Below, in pieces: positions 23,995 to 32,172 of a stretch of 64,000 nucleotides of DNA. A program made the translations under genes and the position numbers. The notes under the pieces were generated by a model, which was not told the origin of the DNA, searched no databases, and was given only the letters and a program-made list of their open reading frames with translations. Position 1 is the stretch's first letter. Each line of letters starts with the position of its first letter. This DNA is from Mycolicibacterium sp. HK-90 (GTDB taxonomy: Bacteria > Actinomycetota > Actinomycetes > Mycobacteriales > Mycobacteriaceae): the NCBI RefSeq assembly GCF_030486405.1, contig NZ_CP129613.1, forward strand, positions 434,001 through 498,000, given 5' to 3'.

Positions 23995-25599
23995 ATGCCA
24001 GCAGCGCGCACAGTCGATGTCCTCGTCGTCGGATATGGAGCCGCCGGCGTCTGCGCGGCGCTGGAGGCACGTGCCAAGGGCGCCGACGTCCTGGCCATCG
24101 ACCGCTTCAACGGCGGTGGCGCGACGCAGGTGTCCGGCGGGATCATCTACGCCGGCGGTGGGACGTGGGTGCAACGCCAAGCCGGTGTCGACGACAGTGC
24201 CGACGCGATGTACGCCTACCTGCAGGCCGAGATCGGGGACGCCGTCCGCCCTGAAACGCTTCGTCGTTTCGTCGACACCAGCCCGGCGATGATCGACTGG
24301 CTCACCGAACACGGCGTGCCGTTCGAAGCCTCGGTGTGTCCGTACAAGACGTCCTACCCGAACAACAAGTACTACCTGTACTACTCGGGCAGCGAGAACT
24401 CCGGGCGTTTCCGCGCGATCACCCCGCCGGCGCAGCGGGGGCACCGGGCCAAAGGGCCGGGAGCCTCGGGCAAGAAGATCTATCAACCGCTGGCCGAATC
24501 GGCGGCCGCCCGCGGGGTCCGCACCCAGTTCCACACCCGCGCCGTCGCGCTGCTCACGAACTCCGACGGCCGGGTGATCGGCGTGCGGGCCAGCACGCTG
24601 GCCGATGCCCCGGCGTGGGTCCGGCGCCGCTACCGCGCATACGCCGAACTCGCGATCAAACCGGGCATCTACTACCCGCCGCTGCGCGCCGCGATGGAGA
24701 AACTGCTGAACCGTCTCGAGCGTCGGTATGCGCGAACGGTCGACATTCACGTGCGCAAGGCGGTCATCCTCAGCGCCGGTGGATACATCGCGAACCGGGA
24801 GTGGATCGCCGAGCACGCGCCGGATTACCGCGAGGGATTGCAGCTCGGCACCTCCGCGGACGATGGCAGCGGAATCACTCTGGCCGCCGATGTCGGCGCT
24901 GCCGTCGATCGGCTCGACAACGTATCGGCATGGCGCTTCATCACCCCGCCCAGTGCGTTCCTCGGCGGGTTGGTGGTCAACGAGCGCGGGGAACGATTCA
25001 TCGACGAGACCCGCTACGGCGCGGCCGTCGGACACGCCATGATCCAAGACAACGGTGGCCGCGGCTGGATCCTGGCCGACGACGGTCTGCTCAAGGAGGC
25101 ACGAGCACAACTTCCCGAGCAGGCCATCTGGTTTCAGCGCCTGCAGATGGAAGCCATGTTGCGCACCGACCGGGTCGTCGGGAACACCCTGGAAGAGGTC
25201 GCCGCCAAGGCCGGCGTCGATCCGATCGGTTTGCGCGCCACCGTCGAGGCGCACAACGCCGCGGCCGCGGACGGGTTGCCGGATCCACTCGGTAAGCCCG
25301 CGGAGTTCGTGCGCCCGGTCGCGCACGGACCCTTCTCTCTGATCGCGATATCCATCAAGCGCAGCCTGATCAACCCGTGCCCCATGTTCACCCTCGGCGG
25401 CCTGATCGTGGACGAGGACACCGGTGCGGTGAAAACGGCTGCGGGCCGGCCGATCCCCGGACTGTATGCGGCCGGTCGGACTGCGATCGGACTCTGCGTC
25501 AACTCGTACGTCAGCGGGCTGTCCATTGCGGACTGCGTGTTCTCGGGACGCCGCGCGGCAGAACATGCCGTCGCTCTCGAACCCGCGCCGTCACCCTGA
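23995..25599 (+). CDS. FAD-dependent 3-oxosteroid 1-dehydrogenase-like (KstD/fumarate reductase flavoprotein family)
   Basis: About 534 residues with an N-terminal FAD motif DVLVVGYGAAGVCAALEA and a C-terminal IPGLYAAGRTAIGLCVNSY that closes the FAD site. KAVILSAGGYIANREW and GGLIVDEDTGAV are typical of the flavoprotein subfamily that includes 3-ketosteroid dehydrogenases and fumarate reductases. An AGGGAGAG lies just before ATG 23995; the ATG at 23953 sits against the TetR operator and is less likely. The substrate is probably a cyclic ketone or steroid-like compound. Confidence 0.82.
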   Translation: MPAARTVDVLVVGYGAAGVCAALEARAKGADVLAIDRFNGGGATQVSGGIIYAGGGTWVQRQAGVDDSADAMYAYLQAEIGDAVRPETLRRFVDTSPAMIDWLTEHGVPFEASVCPYKTSYPNNKYYLYYSGSENSGRFRAITPPAQRGHRAKGPGASGKKIYQPLAESAAARGVRTQFHTRAVALLTNSDGRVIGVRASTLADAPAWVRRRYRAYAELAIKPGIYYPPLRAAMEKLLNRLERRYARTVDIHVRKAVILSAGGYIANREWIAEHAPDYREGLQLGTSADDGSGITLAADVGAAVDRLDNVSAWRFITPPSAFLGGLVVNERGERFIDETRYGAAVGHAMIQDNGGRGWILADDGLLKEARAQLPEQAIWFQRLQMEAMLRTDRVVGNTLEEVAAKAGVDPIGLRATVEAHNAAAADGLPDPLGKPAEFVRPVAHGPFSLIAISIKRSLINPCPMFTLGGLIVDEDTGAVKTAAGRPIPGLYAAGRTAIGLCVNSYVSGLSIADCVFSGRRAAEHAVALEPAPSP

Positions 25600-25603
25600 G
25601 GTG

Positions 25604-26221
25604 TCAAACGGAATCGAGCGGCGCGCCGAACAACGGTGACGACAGCAGCATGGTCGTGACGTGGTCGACGAACGCCTCCTGATCGGAACCGAGATTGCCC
25701 TCGGTCCATTCGATGAACAGCGAGATGATGGCGCCGAACACGGTGGCGTATTGCATCTTGACCCGTGCCGGATCGGTACCCGATCTGTCGGTCGGGGCGG
25801 CCAGGCTGCCCAGTGTCATGGCGGCGACGGTGTCGCGCACGAAATGCCGCAGCCTCAGGTCGGCGATCGGCTCCACCAACAGGATTCGGCAGATCCGGGG
25901 ATCGTCTTTGACGAGCTGGGCGGCGGCTGCCACCCCGGCGCGGGTGCGCGCGGGCAGATCGGCCGCCGAGTCACCTGCGGCGGTGGTGACCTGTCGTGCG
26001 TGCTCGAAGGTGCTGCGGTAGACCTCGCGGAGCAAGTCGTCGGTGTCGGTGAAGCTCTCGTAGAAGAACTTCTGGCTGAGCTCGGCCTCACGGCACACCG
26101 CGCGCATGGTCATGGCAGCCACGCCCTGGGTGCCGACCAGGTCTGCGCCCGCCTGGATCAGGCGGGTACGGCGATCCGCCGACCGTGCTTCGGCGGCCTG
26201 GCCGCGGTACGGCCTTGACAT
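25604..26221 (-). CDS. TetR-family regulator
   Basis: A 205-residue protein starting MSRPYRGQAAEARSADRR. The DNA-binding part is LIQAGADLVGTQGVAAMTMR followed by AELSQKFFYESFTDTDDLLR. It is convergent with the KstD-like gene (4 bp between stops) and divergent from the DUF1214 gene, with an inverted repeat between the starts. A longer in-frame extension is open upstream but would pass through that operator. Confidence 0.88.
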   Translation of the reverse strand: MSRPYRGQAAEARSADRRTRLIQAGADLVGTQGVAAMTMRAVCREAELSQKFFYESFTDTDDLLREVYRSTFEHARQVTTAAGDSAADLPARTRAGVAAAAQLVKDDPRICRILLVEPIADLRLRHFVRDTVAAMTLGSLAAPTDRSGTDPARVKMQYATVFGAIISLFIEWTEGNLGSDQEAFVDHVTTMLLSSPLFGAPLDSV

Positions 26222-26252
26222 GCCGCGAGCATAGCGGGCACCATCCAATTCC

Positions 26253-26268
26253 GGAAGCAGACGCTTCC
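26253..26268. promoter_or_regulatory. Inverted repeat between tetR and the DUF1214 gene
   Basis: GGAAGC and GCTTCC form a perfect 6-bp dyad with a 4-bp AGAC spacer in the 64-bp divergent region, a plausible operator for the TetR protein encoded at 25604-26221. Confidence 0.55.
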
Positions 26269-26285
26269 AGATTGGGGGGGTGGTC

Positions 26286-27392
26286 ATGCCCAGCGACGGC
26301 GTTTCCGAACAACCCCGCGCCGAAGTCGCCGCCTGGAATGCATTCGTCGACGGATTGCGCACGGCCGGTGAGCAACTCGCACTCGACACCGCGGAGCTGT
26401 CCGAGTCCGAACGGGCGGACGGTTTCCGATCGCTGCTGCGCGCGGTGTCAAATCAACTGGGGCGCTTGGAAGTCGACCGCGACCTGCCCGAGCTTGTCGC
26501 GTTCAACGGTTGGCGACAGAAGTTCTTGATGGACAACCCCGACTTCCGATACTGGGTCGCCGACATCCGACCCGACGGCCGGTACCGGATCCGGGGCAAC
26601 CGCGGCGACGCGGCCTACGTGTCCATCACCGTCTACGCCGGGCGCGGAGGTGCCGATACCCAGGCGAGCTCCAGGATCGACAGTGACGCCATCACTTTCG
26701 GCACCGACGGTGGCTACGAGGTGACACTCGGCGGCGAGCGGCCGACCGCCGGTGACTGGCTGGACCTGCCCGAGCGCGCGGCCGTGGTGTGGGTGCGTCA
26801 TTTCCACGACGACGTGCAGACCGATCGCGGTGGTTGGTGCGCCATCGAGCCGGTCGAGCCGCCCGCGGTCCCGGCCCCGATCGACCCGGAGCGGTTCGGC
26901 AAGCACCTGGCCAAGGCATCGAACGCGATCACGCACCTGCCCCTCATCTGGAACGGTGCAGCCGCCGTCGACGGCAAGGAACCGAACCGGCTGCGCCATT
27001 GGACGGAGATGACCGGGGGCGCAGTGTTCACCGAGCCGGCCATCCAGTACCTCCGCGGCGGCTGGCAGTTGGCCCCAGATGAAGCCCTCCTGATCGAAGG
27101 GGACGCACCGCCGTGCCGGTACTGGAACATCTTGGCGTACAGCCGTTTTCTCAACTCCCTGGACTATCGTCACCGACGGGTGTCCTACACCGGGGCCACC
27201 GCGGCCCTCGACGGCGGGCGCTACCGCTTCGTGGTGTCGGCGACCGATCCCGGCCCGAGCGCCGGCGACTGGATCGACAGTGAGGGGCGGTCGTTCGGCA
27301 TCGTCGTGATGCGGTTCCTGCAACCCGAACGGCGGCCCGAGCTGCCCTCGACGCGCGTGGTCCGGCTGGCCGACCTGGCGGCCGGCTCGTGA
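26286..27392 (+). CDS. DUF1214-domain protein
   Basis: The 368-residue protein has no signal peptide. The C-terminal part, YRGGWQLAPDEALLIEGDAP-like at about 260-285 and YSRFLNSLDYRHRR, matches the DUF1214 domain, which often occurs next to TetR regulators and sulfotransferases in mycobacteria. Its function is unknown. ATG 26286 is preferred over the GTG at 26280. It overlaps the next gene by GTGA, so the two are translationally coupled. Confidence 0.75.
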   Translation: MPSDGVSEQPRAEVAAWNAFVDGLRTAGEQLALDTAELSESERADGFRSLLRAVSNQLGRLEVDRDLPELVAFNGWRQKFLMDNPDFRYWVADIRPDGRYRIRGNRGDAAYVSITVYAGRGGADTQASSRIDSDAITFGTDGGYEVTLGGERPTAGDWLDLPERAAVVWVRHFHDDVQTDRGGWCAIEPVEPPAVPAPIDPERFGKHLAKASNAITHLPLIWNGAAAVDGKEPNRLRHWTEMTGGAVFTEPAIQYLRGGWQLAPDEALLIEGDAPPCRYWNILAYSRFLNSLDYRHRRVSYTGATAALDGGRYRFVVSATDPGPSAGDWIDSEGRSFGIVVMRFLQPERRPELPSTRVVRLADLAAGS

Positions 27393-29689
27393 CCGGCTGG
27401 ACGGCGCCGACGCGCACACCGGCTGCTCTCGAGGCGTATGCGAAGTCCGAGCAGGATCGGACCGTTCATCCGGATCGGTACCAACTCGGTGTGGACGCGG
27501 TCGACATGGTGATCGATCGCGGGACCCGCGGCGCCGGCGCAGACGTTCTCGGGGACCCGGAGCAATGGCTTCCGGGCCTGCGGCGCTACCTCGCGTCGGC
27601 CGAAGCGGACGGGCGGCTCAACGCGCTCGGGGCGATGACCGCACAGCGCACGGCGGCCGGCCGCCTGGCGGCCCGGGCCGCGATCACGAAGTACTTGCAG
27701 GAGCAGGCCGCGACCGAGCGCCGGTCCCTGCTGCCGCCGATCATCATCACCGGCGGCTGGCGCACCGGAACCACCTTCCTGTTCCGGCTGCTGGACCGCG
27801 ATGCCCGCCTGCGCGCGCCATTGCCCGCCGAGCTGGGCGCCCCGTGGCGGTTCCCCGGCGACCTCGACCCGGACGAACGTGCCCGTCGCCTCGACGCGGC
27901 CGCCGCCGGTCAGTACCTGCTGCACGTCCTCAACCCGACGATGGCCGCCGTGCACGACTCCGGCCCGCACCTGCCCGAGGAATGCGTGCTCGGCATGGGC
28001 ACCACCCTGCGCAACTGGGGTTTCACCGCCACCACCCGCCTCGACGGCTACGCGTCCTGGCTGGCCGGTGAGAACTTCGCGGCCGAGTACGCCCAGCACC
28101 GGCGGATGCTGCAGATCCTCGATGCCGACGATGGCCGACGGTGGGTTCTCAAGGCCCCGGCACACACGGCCGAGCTCAGGCATGTGGCGGCCACCTATCC
28201 CGGAGCCCTCGTCGTGCAGCTGCACCGCGACATCGTCGAGACGGTCGCCTCCGGCGCCAGCCTGTTCGCCACGTACCGGACCACCTACAGCGACCACGTC
28301 GACGCCGCCGATGTCGGGCGGTTCCAAACCGAGCAGACCGAGCTGTGGCTGCGGCGGGCCCTCGCCGCGCGCGCGTCGTCGGGACCGGCCGTCACCTGGC
28401 TCGACATCCACTACACCGACCTGGTCGCCGACCCCGAGGCGACGGTGCGTCGGATTTATGCCGCGATGCAGATCGACCCGCCCGACATCGCCGGCATGCT
28501 CGCCGAGCATCACCGCGCCCAACCGCGCGACGGCAAGGGCAAGCACCAGTACCGGCCCGAGCAGTTCGGTATCGATCCCGCCGAGGTGAGGGAGCGGATG
28601 CGCTTCTACACCGACGCCGTCGAGCCGGCGCAGACCGGGCCCAGGTTTGACGGATCCCGGCGGGGGAGCGACTGGCGCATCTCGCGTCGCGCCATTACTT
28701 TCCCTGAGGTGATGTCCTCAGCTGCCGGCGCAGTCGCTCGGTTGATCGCTCCTCTCCTGACCGTTGCCTCGCTGGCCGCCGTGGGCCTTGCCACCCAGCC
28801 GGCGCCGACGGTGCGCCTGGCCGCTGACGGCAACCCGCTCGAGGGCCACTCGTTCTACGTCAACCCCTCGTCGAAAGCGGCTCGCGCCGCACAAGGCAAC
28901 CCGAGTCCTGAGTTGCAGATGATCGCCAACACGCCCACTGCGTACTGGATGGACCATGTGTCCAGTCCCGCGGTGGACGCGAAGTACATCGCCGCCGCGC
29001 AGGCCGCAGGCACCATGCCGATCCTCGCGCTGTACGCGATCCCGCATCGCGACTGCGGCAGCTACGCCGCGGGTGGCTTCGGTTCGGCCGACGCCTACAA
29101 GGGCTGGATCGACGGCGTCGCCGCCGCGATCGGCGGCGGGCCGGCCGCAGTGATCCTCGAACCCGATGCCCTCGCCATGGCCGACTGCCTGTCGGGTGAT
29201 CAGCGCGAGGAGCGCTACAACCTGATGAGCTACGCCGTCGACACGTTGACCCGCAATCCGGGCACCGCGGTGTACGTCGACGCGGGCCACTCCCGATGGG
29301 TGGCCGCCGACGAGATGGCCAACCGGCTCAACCGGGTCGGCGTGGCCAAGGCGCGTGGGTTCAGCCTCAACACCGCCAACTTCTTCACCACCGAAGAGGA
29401 AGTCGGTTACGGCGACGCCATCTCCGGGATGACCGGCGGCAAGCCCTACGTGATCGACACGTCACGCAACGGTGCCGGGCCCGCCGAGGGCGAGATGTAC
29501 TGGTGCAACCCCAGCGGCCGGGCCCTCGGCGCCGCGCCGACGACGGCGACCGGACACGGCAACGTCGATGCCTTCCTGTGGGTCAAGCGGCCCGGTGAGT
29601 CCGACGGCGCGTGTGGCGAGGGCGAGGCATCCGCGGGCACCTTCGTCAGCCAGTATGCGATCGACCTGACCCGCAACGCCGGCCGGTAA
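27389..29689 (+). CDS. In-frame fusion of a PAPS-type sulfotransferase and a secreted GH6 cellulase (CelA1-like)
   Basis: One open frame of 766 codons. Residues 1-420 are a Sulfotransfer_3-type protein with the 5'-phosphosulfate loop GGWRTGTT (122-129) and a LHRDIVETVASGASLF 3'-phosphate site. Around DPAEVRERMRFYTDAV the family normally ends. Then comes a linker and, at residue 442 (ATG 28712, preceded by GAGG), a signal peptide (VARLIAPLLTVASLAAVGLA) and a GH6 enzyme with ILEPDALAMADCLS, VYVDAGHSRW and NFFTTEEEVGYG. The stop between two genes seems to have been lost. The cellulase could still be made from its own ATG. Confidence 0.75.
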   Translation: MTGWTAPTRTPAALEAYAKSEQDRTVHPDRYQLGVDAVDMVIDRGTRGAGADVLGDPEQWLPGLRRYLASAEADGRLNALGAMTAQRTAAGRLAARAAITKYLQEQAATERRSLLPPIIITGGWRTGTTFLFRLLDRDARLRAPLPAELGAPWRFPGDLDPDERARRLDAAAAGQYLLHVLNPTMAAVHDSGPHLPEECVLGMGTTLRNWGFTATTRLDGYASWLAGENFAAEYAQHRRMLQILDADDGRRWVLKAPAHTAELRHVAATYPGALVVQLHRDIVETVASGASLFATYRTTYSDHVDAADVGRFQTEQTELWLRRALAARASSGPAVTWLDIHYTDLVADPEATVRRIYAAMQIDPPDIAGMLAEHHRAQPRDGKGKHQYRPEQFGIDPAEVRERMRFYTDAVEPAQTGPRFDGSRRGSDWRISRRAITFPEVMSSAAGAVARLIAPLLTVASLAAVGLATQPAPTVRLAADGNPLEGHSFYVNPSSKAARAAQGNPSPELQMIANTPTAYWMDHVSSPAVDAKYIAAAQAAGTMPILALYAIPHRDCGSYAAGGFGSADAYKGWIDGVAAAIGGGPAAVILEPDALAMADCLSGDQREERYNLMSYAVDTLTRNPGTAVYVDAGHSRWVAADEMANRLNRVGVAKARGFSLNTANFFTTEEEVGYGDAISGMTGGKPYVIDTSRNGAGPAEGEMYWCNPSGRALGAAPTTATGHGNVDAFLWVKRPGESDGACGEGEASAGTFVSQYAIDLTRNAGR
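28712..29689 (+). CDS. celA1: GH6 endoglucanase part, possible independent translation start
   Basis: From ATG 28712 the product is 325 residues: a signal peptide of about 30 residues, then a single glycoside hydrolase family 6 domain. The acid/base Asp candidate is in EPDALA and a further conserved Asp in YVDAGH; ends with QYAIDLTRNAGR. GH6 enzymes cleave beta-1,4-glucan. M. tuberculosis Rv0062 (CelA1) is the nearest known relative by motif. This entry records the alternative start inside the fusion frame. Confidence 0.6.
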   Translation: MSSAAGAVARLIAPLLTVASLAAVGLATQPAPTVRLAADGNPLEGHSFYVNPSSKAARAAQGNPSPELQMIANTPTAYWMDHVSSPAVDAKYIAAAQAAGTMPILALYAIPHRDCGSYAAGGFGSADAYKGWIDGVAAAIGGGPAAVILEPDALAMADCLSGDQREERYNLMSYAVDTLTRNPGTAVYVDAGHSRWVAADEMANRLNRVGVAKARGFSLNTANFFTTEEEVGYGDAISGMTGGKPYVIDTSRNGAGPAEGEMYWCNPSGRALGAAPTTATGHGNVDAFLWVKRPGESDGACGEGEASAGTFVSQYAIDLTRNAGR

Positions 29690-29691
29690 CA

Positions 29692-30048
29692 CTACTGCGG
29701 TGGCGGCGGCGGAGCCGTCGCGCACTCGGCGAGCATCGGTGGTGAGAACGTGACCGATCCGACGCCGCCCAGGGTCATCCCGTTGTCGGCCAGAGCCATC
29801 GTCGTCGTGTAGCGGCAGGTCTGATTCACCGTGAGCCCGGTCAGGAATTCGACGTCGTAGGTGTAGAGGAACGACCGCACAAGCTGATTCGGAGCCCAGG
29901 GCACATCGAGTGCGAATCCGAGCGATGAACCGGACAGGGCATTGAGCAGTCGGGGGCCGACCTCACCGATCCCCGGCGTGAGATAGAACGGCGTGCCGTC
30001 CAGCTTGTTGCCTGGCTCCGCGGGCCAGCGCCGAAGTGCGTCAGGCAC
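29692..30048 (-). CDS. Hypothetical protein, possibly 5'-truncated
   Basis: A 118-residue product with FYLTPGIGEVGPRLLNALSG, FLTGLTVNQTCRYTTTMALA and a proline-rich end. No signal peptide is present, although the Cys-containing, beta-rich composition would suit an exported protein, so the true N-terminus may have been lost. I do not recognise the family. It converges with the cellulase gene, 2 bp between stops. Confidence 0.45.
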   Translation of the reverse strand: MPDALRRWPAEPGNKLDGTPFYLTPGIGEVGPRLLNALSGSSLGFALDVPWAPNQLVRSFLYTYDVEFLTGLTVNQTCRYTTTMALADNGMTLGGVGSVTFSPPMLAECATAPPPPPQ

Positions 30049-30230
30049 AGGCGTTCATCCCACTTCTGGAGGCCGAAATGGCCGACCTCCAGTCACAATT
30101 GGCACGGATCGACGACCGGGTCAGGGCTGGGCGGCCCGGAGCACATCATCATCAGACTGCGGTGCGCACGCGACTCAACGAGGTGAGGCGCCTTCTCGAC
30201 GCCCTCATCTTCCGTTTTCCTTCCGCCTGA
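30036..30230 (+). CDS. Small hypothetical helical protein
   Basis: Up to 64 residues (GTG 30036) or 51 (ATG 30078). The sequence AEMADLQSQLARIDDRVRAG and RTRLNEVRRLLDALIFRF is strongly amphipathic helical and probably forms a coiled-coil hairpin. No family is recognised. It overlaps the start of the minus-strand hypothetical gene. Confidence 0.4.
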   Translation: MRQAQAFIPLLEAEMADLQSQLARIDDRVRAGRPGAHHHQTAVRTRLNEVRRLLDALIFRFPSA

Positions 30231-30335
30231 GCTGCCGGCGGCGGATGAAAACGAGTAGTCGCCTACGCGTGTGCCGAACCGGCACCACGAAAAGACTGGG
30301 TGCAGCGATATCCCGACGCACACGAGGTAGCCGTC

Positions 30336-30539
30336 ATGTCGAACGTCTTCATTGATCAGGACCACTGCCGGTTGGTGCGCCACGTCGCCGCGATCACCGC
30401 CGGTGACCTGACCCCGACGACCGAATTCGTGCCCATCTACTACGTCGAGATGGCCAGGCTGTCCGGACAGGCGGTAGCGCGCGTCATCGCGGATGCGGAG
30501 AGCGCCGTCGACCTCGATCCATCGAAGGGCGCTTTCTAG
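30336..30539 (+). CDS. Small hypothetical protein, 67 residues
   Basis: Starts MSNVFIDQDHCRLVRHVAAI and ends ESAVDLDPSKGAF. It is soluble, acidic and mostly helical, with no recognised domain. GAGG lies 10 nt before ATG 30336. Its TAG stop overlaps the TAG stop of the convergent garR-like gene in a shared CTAG. Confidence 0.45.
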   Translation: MSNVFIDQDHCRLVRHVAAITAGDLTPTTEFVPIYYVEMARLSGQAVARVIADAESAVDLDPSKGAF

Positions 30540-31411
30540 GTGAGGCCGTTGAGCCGCTCGACGGTACGCAGTAGCGCGGAGTGATCGAGGTGCCCGTCGC
30601 CGTTCGCGACTGCGGCCGCCATCAGTTGGGCGAGCAGTGCTGTCATCGGCATGGCGAGGCCGGCCTGTTGAGCCGCCGCGGTGAGAATGGCCAAGTCCTT
30701 GTTGTGCAGTAGGATTCGAAATCCAGGCGCGAAGTCGTGGTCGGTCATCTTCGCGCGTTTCTGGTCCAGGACCTGAGAGCCGGCCAGTCCGCCGGCGAGC
30801 ACGTCGAGGGCGCGGTCGAGATCGACTGAGCGGGATCGCAGAAACATGATGGCTTCAGCCAATCCCTGTATGTTCGCCGCAACCATCAGTTGGTTGGCGG
30901 CCTTGACGGTCTGTCCCGCGCTGTTGGATCCCACGTGGACGATGGTCTTGCCGACCGCTTCGAGGATGGGCAGTGCCCGTTGAAAATCGTCCGGTTCACC
31001 GCCGACCATGATGGACAGGGTTCCGTTGATGGCGCCTGGTTCTCCGCCCGACACCGGTGCGTCGATCATTGACAGTCCCTGTGCTGCAGCCTGTTTGGCT
31101 AGGGCGATGCTGACGTCTGGTTGGATGGTGGAGAAGTCGATGATCAGGGTATCGGGTCTGGCGTGGTCGAGTACGCCGTCGTGGGTCATGACGCGTTCGA
31201 CGTCTGGACTGTCGGGCACCATGATGGCGATGACATCGGCAGTGCTGACAGCGCGGGCCACCGAGGTGGCCTCGCTGCCACCGGCGGCGATGAGGGCTGC
31301 TGCGCGTCCCGGCGATCTGTTGTGCCCGGTGACGGAGTAGCCGGCTCGCGCGAGATTGACGGCCATGGGGGAGCCCATGATGCCCAATCCGATGAATGCC
31401 AGTTCGGTCAT
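30536..31411 (-). CDS. 3-hydroxyacid dehydrogenase (tartronate-semialdehyde reductase/HIBADH family)
   Basis: A 291-residue protein with FIGLGIMGSPMAVNLARAGY as the NAD(P) motif, the substrate-binding signature DAPVSGGEPGAINGTLSIMV and the catalytic Lys in GQTVKAANQLMVA. GarR-type reductases convert tartronate semialdehyde to glycerate. That matches the aldolase upstream in the operon, whose sugar-acid substrates would release that aldehyde. It is the last gene of the leftward operon. ATG 31411 overlaps the hydrolase stop (ATGA). Confidence 0.88.
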   Translation of the reverse strand: MTELAFIGLGIMGSPMAVNLARAGYSVTGHNRSPGRAAALIAAGGSEATSVARAVSTADVIAIMVPDSPDVERVMTHDGVLDHARPDTLIIDFSTIQPDVSIALAKQAAAQGLSMIDAPVSGGEPGAINGTLSIMVGGEPDDFQRALPILEAVGKTIVHVGSNSAGQTVKAANQLMVAANIQGLAEAIMFLRSRSVDLDRALDVLAGGLAGSQVLDQKRAKMTDHDFAPGFRILLHNKDLAILTAAAQQAGLAMPMTALLAQLMAAAVANGDGHLDHSALLRTVERLNGLT

Positions 31412-32172
31412 GGGATGCCTCCGGGAGTGGCTTGCAGGAATGTCGCGCATCGCGCCCAGAAGGCCGACGGCGCCTGGACCATCGGATAATGCCCGGTCGG
31501 CAACGTATCGAGTTCGACGTCGGTGAGCCAGCGCGCCAGCGTGCGCTCTATCAGTTCGCGCGGGATGGCGGGGTCGTCTGCTCCCCAGAGAACCAGGGTG
31601 GGCACGGCGCTACCGTCGAGCTGGCTGGAGAAGTCCATAGTGCCCCAGCTGCTCAGGTAGGCGGCAAGAACGTCGCTGTTGACCTCGGCGTGTATGCGCC
31701 AGATTGCTTCGGCGGTGGCGCGGTGCTGGGAGTTGGTGTCGACGTTTGCGCGCCGTCGGTCGAGGTGCTGGACATCATCGAGTCGTTTCTGCAGCATCGC
31801 TGGTTCCATTTGCGCGCCTCCGGCCGGCACCGGTGCGACGAGAACCATCGCCGAAAGGCGGCCAGGATGGTCGACCGCGACCCGCTGAGCGGCCATGCCG
31901 CCCATCGAGTGGCCAATGATGGCGAAGCGGTCCCATCCGAGGGCATTGGCGGCGGCGGTCAGATCAGCGGCGCTGGTGTCGATGTCGATGCCGTCTGCGT
32001 AATTGCTGCGACGGCCGTACCCTCGGTGGTCGAGCATGGCGAGCGTGAACTCGTCGCGGTCCACATGCTCGATGATGGGGTCAAAGATCCGGGAGTCTCC
32101 GATCCAGCCGTGGCTGATCAGTACCCGTCGTGGTCCGTGGCCGATGACAGGAACCTCGGATTGATCACGCAC
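31408..32172 (-). CDS. Alpha/beta hydrolase
   Basis: About 254 residues with an oxyanion segment RRVLISHGWIGDSRIF, the nucleophile elbow AIIGHSMGGMAAQ, an Asp in VLWGADDPAI and the final His in LPTGHYPMV. It could be a lactonase or esterase acting before or after the dehydratase in this sugar-acid-like pathway. GTG 32172 overlaps the stop of the enolase-superfamily gene (8 nt), which fixes it as the start; a longer frame to 32247 exists. Confidence 0.8.
   Translation of the reverse strand: MRDQSEVPVIGHGPRRVLISHGWIGDSRIFDPIIEHVDRDEFTLAMLDHRGYGRRSNYADGIDIDTSAADLTAAANALGWDRFAIIGHSMGGMAAQRVAVDHPGRLSAMVLVAPVPAGGAQMEPAMLQKRLDDVQHLDRRRANVDTNSQHRATAEAIWRIHAEVNSDVLAAYLSSWGTMDFSSQLDGSAVPTLVLWGADDPAIPRELIERTLARWLTDVELDTLPTGHYPMVQAPSAFWARCATFLQATPGGIP

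Noticed and set aside
23983..25566. Long antisense frame over the KstD-like gene
   Set aside because: No domain is present and the plus-strand flavoprotein has both FAD motifs.
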